Origin: Microcebus murinus
Taxonomy: Eukaryota > Chordata > Mammalia > Primates > Cheirogaleidae
NCBI RefSeq assembly: GCF_040939455.1
Contig: NC_134126.1
Coordinates: 62,001-126,000, forward strand
Reading direction: 5' to 3'
DNA length: 64,000 nucleotides
A program made the position numbers and the translations under genes. Below the pieces are notes generated by a model. The model was not told the origin of the DNA, did no database searches, and was given only the letters and a program-made list of their open reading frames with translations. Below, in pieces: positions 26,201 through 33,263 of the stretch (positions within the stretch are counted from its first letter, which is position 1; each line of letters begins with the position of its first letter).

Positions 26201-28754
26201 CAGATCAACACAGCGCCCTATCTGCCCGTCTCCCGAGGGTGTGTGGACACAGCCAGTTCCACACTGCGCCCTGCCTGCCCGTCACCCATGGGTGAGTGGA
26301 CACAGCCAGATCCACAATGCTCCCTGCTTGCCCATCTCCCTTTGGTGTGTGCACACAGCCTGTTTCACACTGCGCCCTACCTGCCGGTCTCCCGTGGGTG
26401 AGTGGACACAGCCACATCCACACTGCACCCGGCCTGCCCGTCTCACTTGGGTCATTGGACACAGCCAGTTCCACACTGTGCCCTGCCTTCCGGTCTACCG
26501 GGGTGAGTGGACACAGTCACATCCACACTGTGCCCTACCTGCCCGTCTCCCTTGGGTGTGTGGACTCAGCCCGATCCACTAGGCGCCCAGCCTGCCCGTC
26601 TCCCGTGGGTGTGTGGATACAGCCACATCCACACTGCGCCCTGCCTGCCCATCTCCCGTGGGGGAGTGGACACAGCCAGATCCACACGGTACCCTGCCTG
26701 CCCGTCTCCGAAGGATGTGTGGACACAGCCATTTCCACTCTGCGCCCTGCCTGCCCTTCACCCATGGGTGAGTGGACACGGCCACATCCACACTGCGCCC
26801 TGCCTGCTCATCTCCCATGGGTGTGTGGACACGGCCAGATCTACACAGTGCCCTGCCTGCCCGTCTCCCGTGAGTGAGTGGACACAGCCAGATCCACTCA
26901 GCGCCCTGCCTACCCATCTCCTGTGGGTGTGCGGACACAGCCAGTTCCACACAGAGCCCTGCCTGCTCGTCTCCCGTGGGTGAGTGGACACAGCCAGATC
27001 CACACAGCGCCCGGCCTGCCCGTCTCCCGTGGGTGTGTGGACACGGCCACATCCACACTGCGCCCTGCCTGCCTGTCTCCCGTGGATGTGTGGACATGGC
27101 CAGATACACACAGTGCCTGCCTACCCATCTCCTGTGGGTGTGTGGACACAGCCAGATCCAACACTGCCCTGCCTGCCCGTCTCCCATGGGTGTGTGGACA
27201 GAGCCAGATCTACACAGCGCCCTGCCTGCCCATCTCCCGTGGCTGTGTGAACACGGCAAGATCCACACAGCGCCCTGCCTGCCCGTCTCCCGTGGGTTAG
27301 TGGACACAGCCAGATCCACACTGCGCCCTGCCTGCTTGTCTCTGGTGAGTGTGTGGACACAGCAAGTTCCACACAGCGCCCTGCCTGCCCGACTCCCGTG
27401 GGTGTGTGGACAAGCCAGATTCACACACCGCCCTGCCTGACCGTCTCCCATGGGCTGTGTAGACAGCCAGTTCCACACAGAGCCCTGCTTGCCCGTCTCC
27501 CGTGGGTGAGTGGACACAGCCAGTTCCACACTGCGCCCTGCCTTCCCGTCTCACGTGGGTGAGTGGACATGCCAGATCCACAGAGCACCCTGTCTGCCCA
27601 TCTACCGTGAGTGAATGGACACAGCCAGATCCACACAGTGCCCTGCCTGACCGTATCCCTTGGGTGTGTGGAAAAGCCAGATCCACACAGCGCCTGCCTG
27701 CTCGTCTCCCGTGTGTGAGTGGACTCAGGCAGATCCACACTGCGCCCTGCCTGCTTGTCTCTGGTGAGTGTGTGGACACAGCAAGTTCCACACAGCGCCC
27801 TTCCTGCCCGACTCCCGTGGGTGTGTGGACACACCCAGATCAACACAGCGCACGGCCTGCCCGTCTCCCATGGGTGTGTGGACACAGCCAGTTCCACACT
27901 GCGCCCTGCCTGCCCATCTCCCTTTGGTGTGTGCACACAGCCTGTTTCACACTGCGCCCTACCTGCCGGTCTCCCGTGGGTGAGTGGACACAGCCACATC
28001 CACACTGCGCCCTGCCTGCCTATCTCCCGTGGATGTGTGGACACGGCCACATCCACACTGCACCCTGCCTGCCCATCTCCCGTGGGTGTGTGGATACGGG
28101 CAGATCTACACAGCGCCCTGCCTGCCCGTCTCCCGTGGGTGTGTGGACACAGCCAGATCCAACACTGCCCTGCCTGACCGTCTCCCATGGGTGTGTGGAC
28201 AGAGCCAGATCTACACAGCGCCCTGCCTGCCTGTCCCCCATGGGTAATTGGACACAGGCAGACCCACACAGCGCCCTGCCTGCCCAACTCCCGTGGCTGT
28301 GTGAACACAGCAAGATCCACACAGCGCCCTGCCTGCCCATCCCCCATAGGTTATTGGACACAGCCAGACCCACACAGAGCCCTGCCTGCTCATCTCCTGT
28401 GGCTGTGTGGACACAGCCAGATCCACATGCGCCCTGCCTGCTTGTCTCTGGTGAGTGTGTGGACACAGCAAGTTCCACACAGCGCCCTGCCTGCCCGACT
28501 CCCGTGGGTGACTGGACACAGCCAGTTCCACACTGCGCCCTGCCTGCCCGTCTCCCGTGGGTGTGTGGACACACCCAGATCAACACAGCGCATGGCCTGC
28601 CAGTCTCCCATGGGTGTGTGGACACACCCAGATCAACACAGCACACGGCCTGCCCGTCTCCCATGGGTGTGTGGTCACAGCCAGTTCCACACTGCGCCCT
28701 GCCTGCCCGTCACCCATGGGTGAGTGGACACAGCCAGATCCACACTGCGCCCTG
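26201..28754. repeat. minisatellite domain C (GTGTGTGGACAC type)
   Basis: Copies typically carry GGTGTGTGGACACAGCCAGA and CACACTGCGCCCTGCCTGCC. Diagnostic variants such as TGCTTGTCTCTGGTGAGTGT and TCAGCCCGATCCACTAGGCG also occur in block 2, so the two share an ancestor. The domain ends at the junction palindrome at 28751-28770. Confidence 0.8.
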
Positions 28755-28770
28755 AATACAAGTATTCAGG
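28751..28770. repeat. 20-bp palindrome at the minisatellite / 5S-unit junction
   Basis: CCTGAATACAAGTATTCAGG is a perfect inverted repeat with 9-bp arms and an AA centre, lying exactly on the breakpoint. In the array the corresponding unit sequence (50530-50542) has only the right arm. The left arm, in place of normal satellite sequence, is its reverse complement. This fits a templated, fold-back repair junction. Confidence 0.75.
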
Positions 28771-29285
28771 TGACATGTGTTGCCCGTGCCCCCCTCTCCC
28801 CTGTGTTCTTATTCATTTACCTCGGATGTTGTTCCAGCGTATTGTGGGGGTACCAATGTTAAGGTCGGTAACATTGCCCTCTCCCAACCTCCCCCCTCGG
28901 GTCAGAGCTTCAAGTGTGCCCAACCCCCAGTCGGTGCGCACCCACTCCATTCCTAATGGAGGTGTCTGCCCATCCCCTCCCTCCACCCGCCCGACACCCA
29001 CCCGATGAAGGTGATTCCTCTCTGTCCACTTAGGTGTCCATCCGTTCGTACCAATTTGCTGGTGAGCGCGCTCACGTGGTGCTCATGTGTCCATTCTTGG
29101 GATACTTGGCTTACTGGAACGGGTTCCAGCTCTGGCCAGGAGAACCACGAGAGGTGCCCTCTCACCGCTGCCCCTCACAGCCGAATAGCACTCTGTGGTG
29201 TCCACGCCCCACATTTTATTAATACACTCTGGGATGGATGGGCACTCGGGTCGCTTCCACATCTTTGCGATTGTGAATTGTGCCC
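28769..29285 (-). mobile_element. LINE-1 3' fragment (piece A), unit 1
   Basis: An antisense L1 piece, so L1 runs on the minus strand. The best-preserved part is 29176-29283: the motifs CCGAATAGCACTCTGTGGTG, CACATTTTATTAATACACTC, GGGCACTCGGGTCGCTTCCA and CATCTTTGCGATTGTGAATT follow the order of the well-known antisense L1 ORF2 3' end. The part from 28769 to about 29170 resembles the 3' end of a primate-like L1, recognised from memory. It has many AT-to-GC changes relative to typical L1. Confidence 0.75.
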
Positions 29286-29291
29286 TAACTG

Positions 29292-29306
29292 TAACCCTAA
29301 CCCTTA
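29292..29306. repeat. telomere-like motif, unit 1
   Basis: TAACCCTAACCCTTA holds two CCCTAA repeats plus a degenerate third. It sits exactly where L1 piece A stops. The same motif is at the same place in every unit, so it was present in the founder. It is too short to be a telomere. Confidence 0.7.
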
Positions 29307-29308
29307 CC

Positions 29309-29580
29309 TAGCCCGTCTCCTCTGCCCCTGCCTGACGCGCTCCTCCCCGGCGAGGCCCGTCACTGTCCTGGGCCCCCGCCTGACCTGCTCCTTCCCACCC
29401 GGCCTGTCACCATCCTCTGCCCCTGCCTGACTCGCTCCTCCCCACCAGGCCCGTCACCCTCCTCGGCCCCTGCCTGAGCGACACATTCCCGCCCGGCCTG
29501 TCACCGTCCTCTGCCCCTGTCTGACATATTCCTTGCCGCCTGGCCTGTCACCGTCCTCGGCCCCTGCCTGACCGGCTCCT
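29309..29580. repeat. GC-rich 43-47-bp minisatellite, unit 1
   Basis: About six imperfect copies of a motif around CTGACxxGCTCCTCCCCGCC, then CGGCCTGTCACCGTCCTCTG, then CCCCTGC. Copies alternate between 43 and 47 bp. The tract is about 270 bp here, 160 bp in unit 2 and 450 bp in units 3-6, so it explains much of the unit-length variation. Confidence 0.85.
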
Positions 29581-30680
29581 CCGTCTCCTGGGCCTTCCAA
29601 GGGCTTGGTGTGGACGCTGCTTCCAGGAAGCCCTCCAGAAACCCGGCAGCAGGGTGGCCGCAGCAGTCTCCTGCAGCCGTCCCTAAGACGCGTGCGGGGG
29701 ACGTGCCCCCACTGTGCCTCGGGGACTCAGCCTGGTGTCTTCCCAGAGGCCCTACGGCTGTCAGCTGCCACTCCCCGCAAGGGGAGAGCCTCGGAGGTGG
29801 GGACCGCCTCCTCGTGGGGACGTACACCCAGCTCTCCACGTCGGATTCCGGGGCTCTCTGTCCTGCCAGAAGGCCCAGCTGGCCTGCGGGTCCTTAGAGT
29901 GGCAAAAACATCCGAAAACTGAGATTGAGGGTCCGGTGGGTGTCTGCACTTTAGTGCTGGGCACCCCAGGGAGGCCCGGGGGCTGGCTGGACAACGCGGT
30001 CTGCTGGGCAGGGGGGGGGGGTTTGGAGGAGCAACTGATGCCCTTTGCACTTTGGGTAGCAAGTGTCTGAGGTGTCTCTGAGCCCTGCGCCATGTCGGGG
30101 GGGGGTGGGAGGTCGGGGGGGGGGTGGAGGAGCAGGAGGAGGAGGAGGAGGAGGTGGGAAGGGCCGTGGCCTGCAGTCGTGTTCCCGGGGTGGCTTCTTC
30201 CACAGGCTGCTTGGCCTGGGCTCCCTGCACCTGGGCCTTTGGAGGACTGGCCCTGTGCTTGCCAACGCTTCCCCTGCAGGGACCCAGAGCTGGGAGGTTG
30301 CATCTCTCAGCCCTGGGTCAGGCAGAGCCCCAGCGGGCCATGCCCACAACCTCTCTCAGCACGGGTCCCCCAGAAGGCTCCTTTGGGACCAGGATTCTCT
30401 TGCGGGTGACTCTTTAAGGTCTGGCCCCTGGATGGAGGGGCACCAGGAGTAGAGGAGCAGGAAGGGGAAGGGGGTGGCCATGCGAGGGGACACTTTCAGG
30501 CCAAGTCCCAGCTTCAGCCTGATCCTCTGGGAACCCCGGGGTGTACGTCACATCTCCTGGTTGTCCCGCTCTGAGACAAGGAGCCGGGCTTCGCATTCCC
30601 CCAGCAGCCAGTCGTGGGCTGAGGACACCTGGGGCATTGGGAACTCCCTGGCTTCTCCTTGGCTTAACATCTGGAGCTGC
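29581..30680. other. GC-rich unique spacer, unit 1
   Basis: Spacer between the GC minisatellite and L1 piece B, conserved across units with no credible gene. It contains G runs at 30011-30021, 30097-30105 and 30115-30124 and a GGA tract at about 30125-30158. Proline-, serine- or glycine-rich open frames here come from low-complexity sequence and are not conserved as one frame between units. Confidence 0.7.
30097..30158 (+). repeat. G-run and GGA purine tract, unit 1
   Basis: Two long G runs (9 and 10 G) separated by TGGGAGGTC run into a GGA/GGAGG repeat. The strand asymmetry and at least four G-tracts make a G-quadruplex likely on the plus strand. The equivalent tract in units 3-6 has lost the long G runs and expanded the GGA repeat. 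Confidence 0.8.
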
Positions 30681-30766
30681 TTGTGAATCGTGCCGCCACA
30701 CACACCCGAGTGCAGGTGTCTTCTGCACAGACTGCGGGCCTCGCTCTTCTGAATGCCGCTAGCTCG
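30681..30766 (-). mobile_element. LINE-1 fragment (piece B), unit 1
   Basis: TTGTGAATCGTGCCGCCACA, CACACCCGAGTGCAGGTGTC and the following bases resume the antisense L1 order just where piece A stopped. In L1 the 'attgtg...gc' of piece A is followed directly by the segment containing CGAGTGCAGGTGTCTT. One L1 insert is therefore split by about 1.4 kb of later GC-rich sequence. Heavily GC-shifted. Confidence 0.65.
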
Positions 30767-31300
30767 CCACCCACCCACGGGTGAACCTGGTCAGGGTACT
30801 TTCTCTCGGGGGCAGACTCTGATCCTGGCGGGCTACCGGTGTCTCTGTTTGCTCGTTTCTTTCTTCCATTTCGGGAAAGGCTTCCTTACTGGGTGTGGAA
30901 ATCTCCTATGCCTTTCCTCGCCTATTCTGTCAGCTTTAAAATTCTCTTTCAGTTGCCACCCTCACAGATGGATTAGGAAACTCTTTCCGGTGCACTCATT
31001 AGTGAAATGACCTCAATGAAGCTGGAATCCAATATCTAATCGCCGATTTTTAGCGAGTCCACACGCCAGGGTGGTCGGGGTCCAATGCAGCCCCGGCCAG
31101 GCCCAGGCCCCTTGGACTGGGCCACAGGAGGACACAGAGGAGGGTCCCGGCCCCCACGGTCGCGTTGCCGGCAGTTCTCCAAGGGCTTGGGCGTTTTCCA
31201 GAGGTAGGAGATGGAGGGGACTGATTTCTTCTGCGCCCCACAAACCACGCCACCACACCCATGGGACACATCCCTAGAGAGAGAGAGAGACGCCCCATAC
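30767..31300. other. spacer with AT-richer island, unit 1
   Basis: Conserved spacer without a gene. A less GC-rich segment (about 30840-31060: CTTTAAAATTCTCTTTCAGT, ATGGATTAGGAAACTC) sits between GC-rich flanks and is almost unchanged in all units. I do not recognise its origin. Confidence 0.6.
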
Positions 31301-31440
31301 ACTCGCTCCCCTCCCCCATGCGCTGTGCCCCAGCCCGGGCTCGAGGGAATAGGCAGCAGCCCACCCACAGGGTGGGGGGCGCAGCTGAAAGGGGTTGTCG
31401 GGGAGGGCGGCCCCTGCCTGGGGTCAAAGGGCGGGCGACC

Positions 31441-31452
31441 CGCGCATGCGCA
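31441..31452 (+). promoter_or_regulatory. NRF1 consensus site, unit 1
   Basis: CGCGCATGCGCA matches YGCGCAYGCGCR at every position, about 400 bp upstream of the intact 5S gene. The equivalent in units 3-5 (for example 53358-53369, CACGCGTGCGCA) has two mismatches, so the perfect palindrome is specific to unit 1 among the copies seen. Confidence 0.5.
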
Positions 31453-31585
31453 ATCGGGGCGGCGGCGGCGGCGGCAGCGGCCACGAGCTGGGGGTGGGGG
31501 GCGGGTAGGTGAAGGAGGCCAGGCGAGGAGAGGAAGGGGGCTGGAATGTCTCCACCTCGGTGAGTCCAGCCGTGGAGGCGCATCT

Positions 31586-31597
31586 TGTGTGAGTGTG

Positions 31598-31628
<31 letters not shown>
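31586..31628. repeat. GT microsatellite, unit 1
   Basis: GTGAGTGTGAGTGTGAGTGT followed by a pure GT run, ending in ATAGAGAGACAG. Its length differs in each unit, as expected of a slipping dinucleotide. It lies about 220 bp upstream of the 5S start. Confidence 0.9.
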
Positions 31629-31813
31629 ATAGAGAGACAGCCCCCCACCCCGGCCCGCCGCTCCCTGCCCGCCCCGCCCCGCCCCGCCTGTCACCCCCGT
31701 CCCTCGGAGCCCGCCGGACCCGGCCGGTGAACTCAACAGGCCCGCCCGGTGCGGGTCAGCGCCGGCGCGGGGCCTGGGGCGGGAGGAGGCGGCGGGGAAG
31801 CGCAGAGAGGCTC

Positions 31814-31830
31814 GGCTTCTTGAGCGGGGC
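31814..31830 (+). promoter_or_regulatory. 5S upstream D-box-like element, unit 1
   Basis: GGCTTCTTGAGCGGGGC lies at -33 to -17 of the 5S start. It closely resembles the human 5S D-box context (GGCTCTTGGGGC, about -32 to -21), including the following CAGGGGCGCC. Position and sequence together argue that the pol III upstream element is preserved. The same element is at 53682, 57531 and 61375 and is deleted in unit 2. Confidence 0.75.
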
Positions 31831-31846
31831 AGGGGCGCCCTCCGCC

Positions 31847-31967
31847 GTCTAGGGCCACACCACCCTGAACGCGCCCGATCTCGTCTGATCTCGGAAGCTA
31901 AGCAGGGTCGGGCCTGGTTAGTACTTGGATGGGAGACCGCCTGGGAATACCGGGTGCCGTAGGCGTC
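31847..31967 (+). rRNA. RNA5S: 5S ribosomal RNA gene, intact-looking copy
   Basis: This 121-bp sequence differs from mammalian 5S rRNA, as I recall it, only near the ends. The changes are C6G, T12C, a T-to-C near position 109, and the last three bases (GTC rather than TTT). The internal control region is unchanged: box A AGCTAAGCAGGGTCG (about 50-64), the intermediate element, and box C GGATGGGAGACCGCCTGGG (about 81-99). TFIIIA and TFIIIC sites are therefore present. A D-box lies upstream and a T16 run follows 3 bp downstream. It encodes the 5S RNA of the large ribosomal subunit. The C6G change weakens one helix I pair, so it could be a minor variant or a recent pseudogene. It is the only copy here I would call potentially functional. 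Confidence 0.85.
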
Positions 31968-31970
31968 TTC

Positions 31971-31986
31971 TTTTTTTTTTTTTTTT
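31971..31986 (+). terminator. pol III T-run terminator, 5S copy 1
   Basis: Sixteen consecutive T follow the 5S 3' end. Four or more T in the non-template strand terminate RNA polymerase III, so this is ample. In units 3-5 the first run is T6 (53837-53842 and equivalents), still sufficient. Confidence 0.8.
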
Positions 31987-32447
31987 GTTTTGCCTCTTGT
32001 TCTGTCCCCTCTCTGGGAGCGAGGCGGCGGCCCGGGGTGGGGGTCACCCCCACCCTCAGCGCCCGCCGCGGTGCCTGGCGCCCCAGCCCGCACCGTGGGG
32101 CCTCCTCTTGTCCCAAGCCGCGACACCGCCGTCACGCGGCAGCATGCGTGGCTTCTGGACTGTCAGGTCTCAGACCAAAGGTCTGCTCTGTGGGAACCGA
32201 CACGCTGGAGGAAACCTTGAGAGTCTGAGAGGGGAGGGAGTTCCAGAAGAAGGCCAGGATGTCATTTTGAGGGAGTATGTGACCAGAACTCGTCCCGTTG
32301 CTTTTGGGGTTCTATGGGCTACACCTAGGAATCTTTGGTGGTGGCACCTGATGTTGGGGGATCCGGAGTCACACCCAGACCTGCTCCACAGGCCTCCTTT
32401 TACTTTTCTCTTCGGATTCATTATTTTTTAAAAGTGTCTCTTATCTC
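31987..32447. other. 5S downstream tail, unit 1
   Basis: Unit tail with no gene. It starts GC-rich (to about 32160), then continues through CTCAGACCAAAGGTCTG, a segment containing GGGGTTCTATGGGCTACACC, and a T-rich end at the ERV insertion. The CAGACCAAAGGTCTG motif at 32171-32185 is a small inverted repeat. In unit 2 it is the point where the minisatellite interrupts. Confidence 0.6.
32444..32447. repeat. left target-site duplication (TCTC)
   Basis: TCTC precedes the LTR start and recurs after the element at 40860-40863. The empty site in other units (CTTATCTCTATTATTGC at about 54319) has a single TCTC, so the duplication is direct. Four base pairs is typical of class I (gamma-type) retroviral insertion. 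Confidence 0.85.
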
Positions 32448-32487
32448 TGAGGACTGAACTCTAATTTTTTGCTAAAAACTCCTTCCT

Positions 32488-32553
32488 AAGGAGGCCAGCT
32501 GGGTTAGGCTGGCAAATGGTAAGGAGGCCAGCAGGGTTAGGCTGACAAACAGT
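32488..32553 (+). repeat. 33-bp tandem duplication in LTR U3
   Basis: AAGGAGGCCAGCTGGGTTAG... at 32488-32520 is repeated at 32521-32553 with a few differences. Duplicated U3 segments upstream of the TATA box often act as enhancers in retroviral LTRs. That role is inferred here. The same pair is in the 3' LTR at 40218-40283. Confidence 0.8.
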
Positions 32554-32985
32554 AAATTCCCACTAAGCGGCTTTTGTTAACCAAACGAAGCAGTGGTTTA
32601 CTTCCTGACCTGATTCTGGTATGGCATTAACATCACCTAAAAAATAAGAAGCCCCTGTCTTAACTCAAGCATCCTAGCAGATGCCTATTCTTAAATTTAA
32701 ACCATCTTAAAACATCCTAGCAGGCGCCTATTGTAAATTTAAAGTGTCCTCCTGTCTGGACCTCCCAGAGTGCTCATACCCTTATCTTAAAGTAAGCATA
32801 TCTTTTCTGGTCTTCTAGATAAAGACTAACTCTCTCAGCCAATTGCCAGCCAAAGAATCTTTAAACCCACCTATAACCTGTAAGCCCCCGCTTCGAGATG
32901 TCCCACCTTTTTTGGGCCAAACCAATGTATGCCTCTCATGTATTGATTTGTGACTTTGCCTGTAACCCCTGCCTCTCTGAAAATG

Positions 32986-32992
32986 TATAAAA
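32986..32992 (+). promoter_or_regulatory. TATA box, 5' LTR
   Basis: TATAAAA, about 95 bp upstream of the AATAAA signal, as expected of an LTR promoter. Transcription would start near 33015. The 3' LTR has the same box at 40716-40722. Confidence 0.7.
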
Positions 32993-33078
32993 CTGAACTG
33001 TAGCCCAGCCACAGCGAGTCCACTTGCCCAAGGCCTCTTGGCAGTGGCTCCGGGTCATGGTCCTCAAATTTGGCTCAG

Positions 33079-33084
33079 AATAAA
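33079..33084 (+). promoter_or_regulatory. polyadenylation signal, 5' LTR
   Basis: AATAAA, 45 bp before the LTR end. The 3' LTR copy at 40809-40814 would be the one used for the element's RNA. Confidence 0.65.
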
Positions 33085-33133
33085 TCTCTTTAAAATTATT
33101 TTACAGAGTTTGGCTTTTTTCCGTCGACAATTT

Positions 33134-33151
33134 TGGCGTAGCCGGCAGGAT
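33134..33151 (+). other. primer-binding site
   Basis: TGGCGTAGCCGGCAGGAT begins 4 bp after the LTR end, the usual position for an 18-base site complementary to a tRNA 3' end (leading TGG pairs with CCA). The TGGCG...GGCAGGA pattern could fit an arginine tRNA. The tRNA identity is uncertain. Confidence 0.65.
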
Positions 33152-33257
33152 CTCAGAGAAGACTCAGGACCGCCTAAGGAGCAGCGCGGACTCGGCGCCA
33201 GGTACCGGCACGGCCCTTTTAGGCCTCCGACTCCGAGCTTCTCCTTCAGCGGGACTG

Positions 33258-33263
33258 GTAAGT
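33258..33263 (+). promoter_or_regulatory. candidate splice donor in ERV leader
   Basis: GTAAGT in the context ACTGGTAAGTCC, 128 bp after the LTR end. Retroviral leaders usually carry the donor for spliced RNA here. Use is not demonstrable from sequence. Confidence 0.5.

Larger units (their letters stand above)
1..28754. repeat. 53-bp minisatellite, block 1
   Basis: A continuous tandem array of a 53-bp unit, about 540 copies, cut by the left window edge. Each unit reads roughly GTGGGTGAGTGGACACAGCC, then AGATCCGCACTGCGCCCTGC, then CTGCCCGTCTGCC. Copies differ by scattered substitutions and occasional 1-3-bp indels, and fall into regional subtypes described separately. The period is not a multiple of three and the consensus has few stop codons, so long open frames appear on both strands without being genes. 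The array ends abruptly at a palindromic junction with the 5S-containing composite unit. I do not recognise it as a named satellite. Confidence 0.97.
31300..31846 (+). promoter_or_regulatory. CpG-rich region upstream of the 5S gene, unit 1
   Basis: Dense CpG, a GGC triplet run at about 31458-31480, a GT tract and the D-box precede the 5S start. A perfect match to the NRF1 consensus lies at 31441-31452. The region resembles a CpG-island promoter flank. Whether it is unmethylated cannot be told from sequence. Confidence 0.55.
28755..32447 (+). repeat. 5S composite unit 1 (outermost, ERV-interrupted)
   Basis: The first copy of the large tandem unit starts at the satellite junction and is cut at 32447 by the LTR element. 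It resumes at 40860 and ends at 40922. It carries all unit landmarks: L1 piece A, telomere-like motif, GC minisatellite, G-run/GGA tract, L1 piece B, CpG-rich stretch with a GGC run, GT tract, D-box, 5S gene, T-run and tail. Without the ERV it is about 3.74 kb, shorter than units 3-5 mainly because its GC minisatellite is smaller. It is clearly diverged from units 3-6. Confidence 0.9.
32448..33129 (+). repeat. 5' LTR
   Basis: 682 bp from TGAGGACTGAAC to CCGTCGACA. U3 contains a 33-bp tandem duplication (32488-32553) and a looser 43-bp-spaced repeat (CATCCTAGCAG at 32670 and 32713). A TATAAAA box is at 32986-32992 and an AATAAA signal at 33079-33084. U3 is therefore most of the LTR and R plus U5 about the last 110 bp. 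Identical to the 3' LTR in every line compared. Confidence 0.92.

Noticed and set aside
1..28754. CRISPR-like array
   Set aside because: No unique spacers between conserved short repeats. The whole 53-bp unit is repeated, and the context is mammalian.
27502..28755. 417-codon open frame on the plus strand
   Set aside because: Same artefact. It ends at the satellite/unit junction by chance.
29292..29306. True telomere or subtelomere end
   Set aside because: Only 15 bp, repeated inside each unit. It cannot show that the window is at a chromosome end.
30063..30452. Glycine-rich 129-codon open frame in unit 1
   Set aside because: Created by G runs. Not the same frame or length in units 3-6.
31586..31628. 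Z-DNA regulatory element at the GT tract
   Set aside because: GT repeats can form Z-DNA, but nothing beyond the repeat itself supports a regulatory role here.
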